A stretch of 64,000 bases of DNA from Isoetes taiwanensis (lineage: Eukaryota; Streptophyta; Lycopodiopsida; Isoetales; Isoetaceae), in contig JAJEKV010000060.1 of assembly GCA_021234155.1 (NCBI GenBank), forward strand, positions 4,860,323 to 4,924,322, read 5' to 3'. The notes under the pieces are model-generated. The model saw only the letters and a program-made list of their open reading frames with translations, was not told the DNA's origin and did not search any database. Position numbers and translations under genes: made by a program. Below, piece after piece: positions 1 through 10,140 of this stretch (position 1 is the first letter of the stretch; every line of letters starts with the position of its first letter).

Positions 1-683
1 TTATAGCTCAAAATTAGAAGCAATCTTTGTGTATTTCTTTGCAATTTCTTTTTTGGAGTTCTTTGCAATGCATTTACAGGAAAATAGGTCCAATCACTTA
101 TTGTTTATCTAAGTGTTGTTCCTACTACTAAATGCGGAGGATTCACCCTCCGTATTTGTAAATTAAATATGGATGTTAGCTAAACTTGATAGGTGAAGAC
201 AAGTGGCAAACATGCCTTCCATAAACAAAAACCAAGTGTGTTAAAATCCACGTGGTAATGGTAAAAGCCCCATCAATTGACTTGCATTAATTGAGAATAC
301 ATTTTGTATTAATTTGTATTAAGCATAAAATTATATAACTTTGAATTTTGTTAAAATCTCAAGGTTTAATATTCATTGGCCATATATCCAAGTTATAAGG
401 AAGATATTTGCATCTTACCATGAAGATATTGATTTCCGTGTTGTTGCCACTATTGCAACTTTGTGTTAAAATATTCGCTCCATCAAATGGGTGCACAATG
501 GATTTACAGATGCTGGTGTACTCTACTCTCAAAGACTAGGCTCCTTATAGTGAGTCGTGAGTCGAGAGAAGGATGGTCTCATAAATTCTCGTCTTCTAAT
601 TCACTTCTAAAACATAGAGGAAAGGGATAAGAGAAAACGCCGCCGTGATAAATTTCTTGTGTGCAATAATAAGATTTACGTAT
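1..683. other. Non-coding, no gene recognised
   Basis: AT-rich sequence without an exon chain or an open frame of coding character on either strand. The only structured item nearby is the foldback element that begins at 684. Confidence 0.5.
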
Positions 684-790
684 ACAGGAATGGCAATCTA
701 CTTGCCATTCCTGGGATGGAAACAGGGCGACGCGCGAAGCGCGGAGCCCTGTTGACATCCCAGGAATGGCAAGTAGATTGCCAATCCTGT
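684..790. repeat. 107-bp foldback (hairpin) element, copy 1
   Basis: Two 35-base arms, 684-718 and 756-790, are inverted complements with about one mismatch. Each starts or ends with ACAGG/CCTGT. Inside them a second inverted pair (AACAGGGC at 721-728, GCCCTGTT at 746-753) closes a GC-rich loop, so nearly the whole element can fold as one hairpin. A related copy in the opposite orientation lies at 16515-16624. It looks like a foldback MITE; a small-RNA precursor is the alternative. No transposase or clear target duplication was seen. Confidence 0.75.
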
Positions 791-1404
791 AACGTGGAAG
801 ACAGAGAGGTGCGATTCAGCAGCCCAGAATGCTGGGTAAAATCAGAGAATGTCGGGTAGAATCGCTGAATCGAAGGTAAACGCCGCAGAATGTGAGGTAA
901 ACGCTGTTCTTGCCGCAGTAAAAATCTCTGTGTCTGTGTTGGTTCTATCTGTTAACATTCCTGAAAAATAAAAGTGCCAAGTGGCACGGCGTGATAGGCG
1001 GATAGGGCTGAATTGCACCTATCTGTTTTTTACTTTGGACAGAAGGGCAAACATTTTATTGTTGTATGCTAAGATTTCCTTTGGACAGAAGGGCAAACAT
1101 TTCATATATTTTCAATTGTTGACTTGTGGGCGAAGGGGTGAATATTCCATCCCACCCGCCATTAGCGGCCCACAGTCCACAGAGCAGGCCAAGCTTCATT
1201 GGCACGCCAATCTGACCCAGCATCCGATATGAAATTTTTTGTGTCCTGATTGCTCTGTAACCGACCAAAATTTTTGCACTTCAATCTTGGCAGTAAATGG
1301 GTTTTCTCCTGTTGCACGATCATGGCCCTGTTTATTCTAAAGCGCTTCCGAATCTTGAAGCTCACAGATGTTCACAGCTATCAAAGAAAAGCCATTGTAT
1401 AAAA
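791..1404. other. Non-coding, upstream of the DUF4864-like gene
   Basis: Contains a short repeated stretch (TTTGGACAGAAGGGCAAACAT, at about 1035 and 1080). No gene recognised. It may include the promoter and 5' UTR of the following gene. Confidence 0.4.
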
Positions 1405-2260
1405 ATGTTTCTTGAGTTTCCTACTAGTAAGATGTTATATTGCTCAAATACCATATTGTATCATCCAATAAAGAACCAGGACCATGGTCATTTGAGAGTG
1501 CAAAGAAATTTGGGAAAGTCCAGAACGGGGTACCATTGGAATCGTGAAGCTGCTGTTGTTGCCCCTGCTACTAAGGGTTCTGGGCAGGCTTTTCCAAGCC
1601 AGAACGGGTAAGAAATTCTAGTCTTTTTTACTTAGTCATTGGGCCTAAATTGAACAAGTTAAGTAAACAATATGCTGGAGATATGCTTGACATCCCCTGT
1701 TATGAATAGTTACCAATTGAATATGTAGGATTTTCGGTGATGCGAGAGCTGCCTCTGATTAAACAGCATAGCCACATTTTATCTAAGGCACTGGCTTTGT
1801 TGGTTAACAGGGGGGGGGGAGAAAGACCTAAACCAACATGTCCAAATCCAGAGGTAAGATTTATAGCTTTGTGATTTGAGATTGATTTTGTTGAATATTC
1901 AGCGGGAACTTGATATAAAGAAACATAATTATTCTTATTGTCAACAAGCAAATTCGGTTTCTATCTCTATCTCGCTTAATATGTCCTTGTATTTGAACAA
2001 GAAAATGCAGCATTTAATATATTGCAAGCCTTTGTTCTATGGTTATATGTCTAGAATATAGTTTAAGGGACCCATAACCAGCATGACCCATCTCTATCCA
2101 TGTTGCAAGATCTGAAGCCAAATTGAGGACATATCATGACAGCCCTGTCTCTCCTTTGGTACAGTTGTCTCCTTTCAGGGACCTAGAAAATCAGTCCAAT
2201 TATCCAGCCATACAAGGCAATACTAAGGTCAGTCTAACGGATGAGCAAAAATATACATCA

Positions 2261-2600
2261 TGTATTGGAACCTAATGTTAAATAGATATCATTTAGAAGT
2301 TACCATATAAATCTGATGTGTAATGGCCTATGGAAAGCTTTTAGTCTTGTTGTCTTGCATAGACACCAATAATTCCCGCTCCTTGATTTGGCTGTTTATT
2401 GAAATGAACCATTGGAACTTGCATGTATTGGAACCTAATTTTGAATAGCATATCTTTTAAAAGTTACCATATTACTGATGAGTAATGGCCTAAGGAAAGC
2501 TTTTGGTCTTGTCATCTTGCATAGACACCAATAATTCCCGCTGCTTGATTTGGCTGTTTATTGAAATGACGTGATGCCAAACCATTTGAACTTGCATGTT
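2261..2600. repeat. Diverged tandem duplication, period about 163 bp
   Basis: Both copies begin TGTATTGGAACCTAAT (2261 and 2424) and share ATAGACACCAATAATTCCCG and TTGGCTGTTTATTGAAATGA. The pair lies between exons of the DUF4864-like gene and differs by small indels, so it is an old intronic duplication. Confidence 0.85.
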
Positions 2601-3444
2601 CTTATTTTTTCTAGAGACCAGGAATTGAAGTATTATTCGTGTTTTACATGATTAGCGATTGTCTTCCAGATTGAACCTGCAGATGTTATTCAGACCCAGC
2701 TGAAGGCTTTTTAGTGAGCAGACTTTGCACTGGTGTAAGTCTCAACTAAACATCTCATAGAAAAGACAGCTTTGAACAGCCCCAAATTCAGAATCAATCT
2801 AGAAGTTAAATTAGGATCTACTGTGCCAATATGTATATGGCTGCAGGATCATCATCCCAGGTGCCTGAATGTTGTAAATCTTGTCTTGAAACGGGCTCAG
2901 TTACAAAAGGAGCCATCTTATCTAGCACATAATGTTGGCTCATGAACGATTTTATTCTCTCTTATTTGATTGTCTAAGTACACGCTCAAAGTTCTTTTAT
3001 GGTTGCTACATAGGTACGAATTTGCTTCTCCAGCTAATAAGCGACATACGGGACCATTAACAGGTTTTGTACAAATGCTCCAGGGAAAAGCATATGGTGT
3101 AAGTATTTCTCAATTGCAATGTTCCAATCATTCTGCACCATCTTGAAGTTAACATAAAATTGAAATATTCTGCTAACTGTTGTTTCTGAAATTTGTTTTC
3201 CTTCCCATAATGTTATCACTCCATTTCTACTATGCTTTATTTGAGCCATTTCAGCATCTAAACTGATAAACACATTGGTATTATTTTAATCCTTGGTCGG
3301 CATTTTCAACAGCTAATGGTTGGCCACATCAGAGCTGAAGTCTTGAGCTCAGTATCTATTAGCCCGACAAGGTTTCAACAGGTATGAGCATGAGTATGCA
3401 TTAAACTATTTCTGGATGCCACTTCTAATGAAATTTTACGTCTA

Positions 3445-3584
3445 CTGGATAAACTGATCCAGTACACAAGTAATTTGTTTATTTCTTGGAGCTTTGCTGA
3501 CCCCACTTATGTATCTGGATAAACTGATCCAGTACACAAGTAATTTGTTTATTTCTTGGAGCTTTGCTGACCCCACTTATGTAT
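3445..3584. repeat. Perfect tandem duplication, 70-bp unit
   Basis: Bases 3445-3514 are repeated at 3515-3584 with no difference that I can see (CTGGATAAACTGATCCAG...). It lies in the intron before exon 3600-3662. The identity suggests a recent event. Each unit also contains the palindrome CTGGATAAACTGATCCAG. Confidence 0.95.
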
Positions 3585-3805
3585 CTGTTTTACTTTCAGC
3601 GCATACGCTTCAAGGGTGCAAATGGCTCCGAGGCCACCTTTGCATGGTCTTTATCAAAACAGGTAACCTCAATATGATTTTGGACGTTGGTTTAATTAAG
3701 TATTACATCGAATATAGACATGTCAATGACTACAAGTATGTTTTGTAGGAAGAGAGTCCATATGAAGGCTGTTGGATGACAGATACAGTAAGAAGAGATG
3801 ACTGA

Positions 3806-4557
3806 CATGGTGTATAACTAGGTGCCATTCTGTGTGGCTTTATGTAAAATCGTGTATATATGAATACAATGTTATATCAGACTTAAAAATATTTCCTTGC
3901 AGAAAGAATGTAGGGTGAGGTTGTTCCAGCCCATTTTAAATGCCGTAGTATCATTTTCAAAGTCCCACAATCAATCGAAAACCTCTTTTTGCAACACATT
4001 TTGGCATGCTGGTGTTTTCATGTTCATTATGCTAACAAAGAAGATAATCTCGTGGGTCTTTTTCAAATGGTGCATTTATCTAAATTCTTCCGCTACAGAC
4101 CAAAGGGGTTAACTGCTGGTTGGATATTAATCTTACGGGTTAATTTCTATATTTAAAAGCATAGTTGCTGATTTCAGTTTTAGGTGGATAGTTCTTTTTG
4201 TTCCTTACGTTTCAAAAATCTATATGCTCTTTCTTTCATAATCTTTAGTATGTGCTCTCCCCTGTTACATGGATAATGAGATTTTTAAGATGATAGAACT
4301 CGAGCTGCGTTATTAATTGATTTTAGAAGAGAAGTACCAGGTGGTGAACACAAACAGCAGGGATTTTTTATTTAATACTGGAATAGGAATACTGGTTTGT
4401 AACAATCGACATCGAAAACCATGAGGCAAAAGTCTAGCAGGTAGTAATATCAGGCAACAACAATGCCATATCTATATGTTCTACATCAAAGTAGAGCACC
4501 CTTTTTTTTGTTTGAAGAACAAACCAAACAAAATTGGGATGTAGTTGCAGAAAAAAG
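3806..4557. other. Intergenic, between two convergent genes
   Basis: Separates the DUF4864-like gene (+) from the sHSP gene (-). It presumably holds both 3' UTRs. No further exon or repeat recognised. Confidence 0.5.
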
Positions 4558-5555
4558 TCAACCAGAAATTTCAATGGAACGAACTTCAGGCTTGGGCTGC
4601 TGCGTCTTTGGAACTGTAACTGTCAGAACACCATGGTCGACCTGGGCCTTGATCTCGTCCATTTTGGTATCATCTGGAAGCCTGAAGCTCCTTAGAAAAC
4701 TTCCCTGTACTCTTTCCACCCTGTGCCATCGATCTGTCTTCTCTGTTTCTTCCTTCTTCCTCTCTCCACTTATCTTGAGGATTTTTCCATTCTCAACCTC
4801 GATCTTTATTTCTTCTTTCTTCAACCCTGCATTTATCCTCATGTTAGCATCAAATTATAAATAACAATCGGAAATGTTATCAGATACACAATCCAAGGCA
4901 TCAAATAATCTTTATTGGCACTTCCTTTGCAGGATATTGTAACACGAATCGTGGATATACCGAGCAGAACATGATCCATGCTCAGAACACCTTACCAGCA
5001 ACATTGCCATTGCCATTGAAATCGAGATATCAAGAAACTAGAAGAAATTTACCATGAAAGCTACTTAATCTTAATACTATAATGAACTAATAGAACTACC
5101 ATAGAAACATGAAAGCATTTAAAAAGCATATAAGTTGTGCAGATTATCCTTCAAAAACAGAAGTCCAAGGAAGTCTGCCATTACACCTAATGTCAAGACT
5201 CGGGAAACGATTACCAAAAACTAATGCAAGCATCAGCAGAGGAAATATACAAAAGATTAAGGATACTTACCAGAATCATCATGCACAGATCAGCAAAAAG
5301 ATACTGAAATACATTTAATCAAGAATACTTACCGGGAAGATCAGCTTTGAAGACATGAGCATCGGGAGTTTCAACCCAATCAACTCGAGTATTTGCCACA
5401 GCACTAGCATCACGAGCAAATTGTCTGGAAGGGGCATGCTCAAAAACGGAGAATGGATCAAAAAGCCTGTCGGAAAAGAAGGGATCAAGGAGGCGATCAG
5501 AAAAGAGGGGATCAAATATGCTTCTGTCGCGATTGAAGAAGGGAGTAAGCGCCAT
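4558..5555 (-). CDS. Class I small heat-shock protein (HSP20), two exons
   Basis: ATP-independent chaperone that holds unfolding proteins, usually cytosolic in class I. Exon 1 is 5333-5555 and exon 2 is 4558-4826; a GT-AG intron splits the Gly codon of the DLPG motif. The product is 163 aa, the usual size for class I. Residues 1-50 form a Phe/Asp/Pro-rich arm with an internal near-repeat ([19 protein letters not shown]). The alpha-crystallin domain starts at about [18 protein letters not shown] and ends with GVLTVTVPK; the C-terminus VRSIEISG is typical of class I. There is no transit or signal peptide. No stop or frameshift is present, so the gene looks functional. An intron here is unusual, because most angiosperm class I sHSP genes lack introns. 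A perfect heat-shock element lies about 255 bp upstream. Confidence 0.95.
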
Positions 5556-5685
5556 TTTGGAAGGGATTCAACAACACGATATTAGAAACTGATAATTTGG
5601 AAACAACCCAACAATGGAATTAAGCGACACTGCCAGAAACTGATGAACAATCCGGCTGCAGAAGAGCCCTTAAAAAGTAAAAGAA

Positions 5686-5698
5686 GAAATCTCTCGAA
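5686..5698 (-). promoter_or_regulatory. Imperfect heat-shock element
   Basis: On the minus strand it reads TTC-GA-GAG-AT-TTC, a three-unit HSE with one mismatch. It lies about 130 bp upstream of the sHSP start codon, next to an AT-rich TTTTTAAGG stretch (about 5668-5676) that might serve as the TATA region. Confidence 0.4.
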
Positions 5699-5810
5699 GC
5701 CTCCACAGTATTCTCCGCGTTCGATCCTAGCCGTTGATGCTCAAAAGCCCCACGTTCTTCGTCTCGCTCCACGTTCGATCCTAACCGTTGAGGATATCTA
5801 TCAAGCTGTA

Positions 5811-5823
5811 TTCTAGAATTTTC
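5811..5823. promoter_or_regulatory. Perfect trimeric heat-shock element
   Basis: TTCTAGAATTTTC matches the alternating TTCnnGAAnnTTC consensus bound by heat-shock factors. It is about 255 bp upstream of the sHSP start, consistent with heat induction of that gene. Confidence 0.7.
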
Positions 5824-6130
5824 TTTATACGGTTTGTATTTTTTCAGGTCGAATTTGTGCCACAATATTAAACTTTTTTGGATTCATACAAACAACTTTT
5901 AATAATGTTTGATCTTGTATGTCCTCAGGCTAATGCCGCTCGTGGCAACGCCTGTCCACAGGTAACCTCCTCCACTCAGGAGGTTACTATGCACAAAACA
6001 TCTAGTATGTCTTCATGCACCAATCATCATGCTCCTTAACATCCCTAGCCATTTTCTGACTAGGTGATTACATACAAGACAGTCCAAGACACTTTGCTCC
6101 ATTTTCCTGATCGAATTCTTCGTCAGACAT

Positions 6131-6475
6131 ATGCTGGACAAGCTTATTGGAGTAGCTTTGGATCAGCAAGCATCTGCAATTTTCTCTAATAAAAGAAAAA
6201 ATATTTTTTATTCTTCTGATGTTCAGACTCAGCCTGCCAGAAAACCTTTAAGCTTATTGATTAAAGGTCTGAAACCAGCTAATGTGGAAGACGAACTCGG
6301 GGCATTCCGTCAGCTTGTACTATATATTGCACCAAGTTATATACCGATCTTCATTAGTTTACCAGAGGGTTTGAACTTCAATCGTGAAGAAGAAAAGAAA
6401 CTTGTAGAAAAAACAACTCTCAAACTAGAACAGTATAGATGGTTCTATCCAATAATAATTGGTTCATTAATGTGA
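6131..6475 (+). CDS. Unrecognised ORF, coding-like, probably a gene remnant
   Basis: A 114-codon open frame with ordinary amino-acid composition. It contains KPLSLLIKGLKPANVEDELGAFRQLVLY, broken here as KPLSLLIKGLK and FRQLVLYIAPSYIPIFISL, then a charged helix REEEKKLVEKTTLKLEQY. I do not recognise the family. More coding-like pieces on the same strand follow at about 7070-7470, 7930-8290 and 8820-9060, broken by stops and a TRIM insertion. One decayed larger gene or an old element could account for all of them. No promoter or exon chain could be established. Confidence 0.3.
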   Translation: MLDKLIGVALDQQASAIFSNKRKNIFYSSDVQTQPARKPLSLLIKGLKPANVEDELGAFRQLVLYIAPSYIPIFISLPEGLNFNREEEKKLVEKTTLKLEQYRWFYPIIIGSLM

Positions 6476-7468
6476 GTATTTTTATTGTGCTACAACTTCT
6501 TCCTACATCACATATATTAAGGTCGGGTCGAATAAACATATGCATACATTGCTTAAAAGTTTCGAGGAATGTCCGCATATGTTTTGACCCCAGCTAATTT
6601 GGTGGCATTTGCTCATGTAAATTGTGACGTTATTGTATACCTTTCAAACTAACTTGTAGACAAGAAATATTACATTATTTTAGGTAACCACAATACTTTT
6701 GCAGCCCAGTTGCTATGCTCACTATAACCTGAGCAAAGGATGGATTGTCAAAAGCTTTATGCTCACAACAGGCGAGCAAGAATTTTAAATGGAAATCTAT
6801 CAAATACAAAATATTTAAGTTTATCTATAGAATGCACTATATTATTACAAATACAGTGCATAAATCACTAGTGGAAAAGTTGTAGCAACTCAAGAACCAA
6901 CACAAGGTCTTGTAGGCAAGGCCAAGAGTAAGTAGGTATGCATAGTCGTATTGCTCATCTGTGTTGTTGTGGCGATTTCATGAGACTGGTTGTATTTTTT
7001 TATGTCATACATCATAGTTATTAGAATTGTGATTGCGATCATTATGAGTTTTTATTTGCTTTGCAGGAAGTTCATGGTATAACAACTACTACATTAAAAG
7101 CCAAGGACCTTAAAGACAAAAAGCAATTTTCAGCCAGAACAAACTTAGTCAAAGATCTTCCAAGTGGATAAAAAGGAAATCATTGATGATCAGGGCAACC
7201 TTCCGGAAAGGCCTCCTAAAGATTTTTTTTTTGCAAAACTTTTCTTCGTGCACTCCATGGAATGTCAGACATGGAGGTGTTAGTTGATGGAAGAAATCAT
7301 TGCCGGACAATTTTTTGAAAGTTACCTCTGAATATACAGCAAAACGAATATAAGCAGCGGGCTATGGACATCAGGATTTTGACACTGATGGAACGGCAAG
7401 GGGGTTCTAAAATCCCATATGAAGCATCTGAACGTAAGGAATGGATTATTCTTGGAGCTTTTCATACA
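6476..7468 (+). other. Stretch with coding-like fragments, unrecognised
   Basis: About 7370-7470 (+) reads through RILTLMERQGGSKIPYEA and EWIILGAF before the TRIM insertion site. Earlier parts are AT-rich with stops. No family was recognised. Confidence 0.3.
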
Positions 7469-7473
7469 AAAAT

Positions 7474-7632
7474 TATAACGGGCCCATGGTAGGTCGCCGA
7501 AAGTATTGAACCTTTGAATGTGCACGTGGTATGTTCCGGTGACACCGGCATAAATGGGTAGAAGCGACTGCTCATAAACATCTAGACGGTTTTGCCCAGT
7601 TGGTTGAGGGCATGTTGGTTAAGAACGTTACA
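7474..7632 (+). repeat. TRIM 5' LTR (159 bp)
   Basis: Shares GGGCCCATGGTAG, ATAAATGGGTAGAAGCGACT, AGACGGTTTTGCCCAGTTGG and AACGTTACA with the 3' LTR at 7770. The two LTRs differ at many positions, so the insertion is not very recent. Confidence 0.9.
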
Positions 7633-7676
7633 GTTGGCATTAGAGCAGGTCTCGAGTTCGAGTCTCCATGGTAATT
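7633..7676 (+). promoter_or_regulatory. TRIM primer-binding site and B-box-like motif
   Basis: TGGCATTAGAGC at the LTR edge fits initiator-Met tRNA priming. About 15 bases on, GAGTTCGAGTCTCC resembles a tRNA B box. GCCCAGTTGGTTGAGGGC, near the end of the LTR, resembles an A box. Together they look like a Pol III internal promoter spanning the LTR/PBS junction; this is inference. Confidence 0.5.
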
Positions 7677-7769
7677 TGCAAAGACTTGGTAATCATTGTG
7701 ACATGGTATGACATAGACATGGTATAGCCTTGGATGCTCGAGGACGAGCATAGTTCTAGTGGGAGAGAC

Positions 7770-7927
7770 TGTAACGGGCCCATGGTAGACTGCTCGAGTA
7801 TTCGAACCTTGAATGTGCCTGTGGGGCGTTCCCGAGACACTGGCATAAATGGGTAGAAGCGACTACTCATAAACGTTTAGACGGTTTTGCCCAGTTGGTT
7901 AAGGGCATGTCGGTTAGGAACGTTACA
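7770..7927 (+). repeat. TRIM 3' LTR (158 bp)
   Basis: Begins TGTAACGGGCCC and ends GTTACA, giving the canonical TG...CA ends with a short inverted repeat. It is followed directly by the target duplication AAAAT. Confidence 0.92.
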
Positions 7928-7932
7928 AAAAT

Positions 7933-9480
7933 ATATAGAAAGGGATGGTCTTTCATCAATTTTACAACATTTTAAGCCCGTACATCTACAAATGGATCTT
8001 TTTCCAGATTATTTGGATCGTATACTAAGGGGTTTCTTGCTATACTAGGAAAGCAACTGGCATATCCATATTACAATAGGTGAATCCCCCGAATGGAAGG
8101 GAGACTCTAACATATATAAATAGCATTATAAGGAACCTTTCAAAAGTTTCCTAGATTTTACAAAAGAAAGATTAATTGCAATCGTTGGGTTGGATCCATG
8201 TACATAGAATCTAATATAAGTAATGACCATATCCTTGAGAATCTACCTTTTGCAGGCATGCATGAATTTACATTATCACCAGAAAAACAAATAAAATAAA
8301 TTTTGAAGAATGCAATATTGTAGTGATTGTTATAAAGGTTGGCATACCATCTATTCCAGTATCCGAGCATACAAATTTAATCTTTGTGAATATGAGAGGA
8401 TTTAGACTTGATTGTTCAGTTCAACGATATCTAGATCTTTATAGAAGAAGGTCTCTTATAACCACGGCTAAGATCTGGCCACTTGCCTAACTGTTTACAT
8501 AGCCAAAAGTAGATCAAAGGAGTCAATAATGTGTTATGGGGTCAAATGAAGAGCCTGGTTATATCAACAACAAACTTATGAAGGAGCATGAATATTTTGT
8601 GACGACTTGAGTTAGATTTGAAAATTTTCCTTCCATCCCACATTCGGGAAGCACCCCGCTGCTAGAATATGAATTACCACTGATGAGGAGATGGAGAAAA
8701 AGACCAAGAAGACACACTCCACTAGCGAATTTAAATGTAGCTGGGTGGGGATGGATGGTAATTTTATGTTTAAACCCCAATTTAGAATATCATTTTGCTA
8801 TTACCCCTGAAGCATCTCGTTCCGCATGATGGTTATGTACTAGCTGTTTCCTCTGCAGTTTCTCACGTATACATTGATGTTGAAAAGAAGATCATAACAC
8901 TAGAATGAAATGACAAAAAATGTAGATATTTAAATAAAATATTCGAGCTGCTTGATGATATGACGAGACAAAAAAATATGTGCAGAGAAAATTAAAGAGG
9001 AAGCAAAATTTGAAGAGATGTTTATGCAACAGTCTTGGATATTAGAAATTACACAGTCAAAAGCTAGGGAGAAGAGCTACAATGACAGGCTTGAACAGAC
9101 CGAAATTTTTCTTAATCAGTCAAAAAAACAGATCTTATAGAATAGCAGTCAAAAACACTTAGCAGTAAAGCACCAATTCATTAATTTGAGAAACTCGTGC
9201 GAATTTGAGAATTTTAAGGCAGCAAGCATAACCCATTTTAATCAATATTAAGCTAGCAAGTATAATTATCATTAAGCTAGCAAGCAAGACACATTTTACT
9301 CATTATAAGCTAGCCGGCTAGTCACATTTTACTAATATTAAGCTAGCAAACAAGACACGTTTTACTCTAGCCAAAATACAAGTTTATTCGTCATCCTTGA
9401 GATCAACATGGTTTCGAAATGCTTCATCTTGGCCTCGATGCCTGATCAACTGACTTTTGCAGGATCATAGATACAGAATT
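7933..9480. other. Coding-like remnants and AT-rich spacer
   Basis: The plus strand reads short plausible peptides (FPDYLDRILRGF near 8000; LAVSSAVSHVYIDVEKK near 8840; KIFELLDDMTRQ near 8935) separated by stops. These may continue the unrecognised gene seen at 6131. From 9190 to 9370 there are four loose copies of a TTAAGCTAGCAAG-type motif. No intact gene is present. Confidence 0.35.
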
Positions 9481-9485
9481 CTCTT

Positions 9486-10140
9486 TCACCACCACAAATG
9501 AATCTCCAAACACATCAGGTCATACAGCTGAGGCATTTCGATGCAAGCGACACAACTCATTGAAAGATTTGTTGGCATATCAAGCACCTCTATCACTGTG
9601 GCAGCAATGAACTCATTCCCTAGAGGCAGTTCAGATATATAATGATTTGGATCTATGAATATTATTGTACCCATGCCATGGTCGATCACAACACTCTTTC
9701 ATTAGCTTGCAAGTGCATTCTATGAAGTCGTGTCTAGTAACAACCTTAATTGGAGGCCTTCCTAACTTAGGTGGGATCTGTCAATTTATTTTCTTGATTT
9801 GTCTTTCAGGGATGCCGACTGTCAGGCCTTCAGCTGCTACTTCATTTACGATGTTAGGTGAGGGCCACAGTATGAATGCACCACATGCTTGTTGTATATT
9901 CTCTATTTCAGGCTCCTCAAAATGCAATTTAGCTGCACCATCAAGAACCATGTCATTGGAAATAACAGAAGCCCTATATGGTACGGGAGCATTGTGATAT
10001 CTACTAAAAGCATGGATGCTGCCCTTAACCACTATCACACCCTTCACTAGTAGTAGAAGCTGGGACGATATCTGCGAGCTACAAGAGTACAAAAATATAC
10101 CAACATCAGGACTGAGCAATCGCGAGGGCAATTTTCCCAA
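9486..10140 (-). pseudogene. Possible DUF8039/En-Spm-type transposon protein remnant
   Basis: The open frame 10140-9781 reads VVKGSIHAFSR, VPYRASVISND and CGAFILWPSPNIV. This layout (a small beta-rich segment, then an 'alternative name for the product, then xxWP' block) recalls the DUF8039 domain attached to plant En/Spm-like transposon proteins. Downstream on the same strand (to about 9486) are further short frames broken by stops. Only the family resemblance supports the call, and it may be wrong. No terminal inverted repeats (CACTA) were found at the edges. Confidence 0.25.

Larger units (their letters stand above)
1405..3805 (+). pseudogene. DUF4864-family gene, two in-frame stops
   Basis: No function is known for the family. 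The exon chain is 2110-2227, 2670-2734, 3014-3098, 3313-3381, 3600-3662 and 3749-3805 (stop TGA). Phases agree at each of these junctions and all introns are GT-AG. Translation gives motifs I associate with DUF4864: ADVIQTQLKAF, then YEFASPANKRHTGP, VGHIRAEVL, FAWSLSKQ and the C-terminal GCWMTD. Proposed 5' exons 1405-1607 and 1811-1853 would encode a basic, Ser/Thr-containing leader that could be a plastid transit peptide. However, the 1853-to-2110 junction does not keep phase and 1811 starts in a run of nine Gs, so the N-terminus is uncertain. Codons 2712-2714 (TAG) and 2715-2717 (TGA) are adjacent stops where the family would have a polar pair such as Gln-Arg. It is either a recent pseudogene or a mis-modelled exon. 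Confidence 0.6.
7474..7927 (+). mobile_element. Complete TRIM retrotransposon with 5-bp target duplication
   Basis: Terminal-repeat retrotransposon in miniature, 454 bp, with no coding capacity. The 5' LTR is 7474-7632 and the 3' LTR 7770-7927; the 3' copy begins TGTAAC and both end GTTACA. The 5' copy starts TATAAC, a one-base change. The primer-binding site starts two bases after the 5' LTR: TGGCATTAGAGC, two transitions from the initiator-tRNA-Met site TGGTATCAGAGC. A purine tract (GTGGGAGAGA) precedes the 3' LTR. AAAAT flanks both sides (7469-7473 and 7928-7932), the expected 5-bp target duplication. It must be mobilised by proteins from another LTR element. Partial relatives lie at 43937 and 60511. 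Confidence 0.93.

Noticed and set aside
7585-7676. Candidate tRNA gene
   Set aside because: It has A- and B-box-like motifs but no acceptor stem or anticodon arm. It is better explained as a TRIM LTR and primer-binding site.
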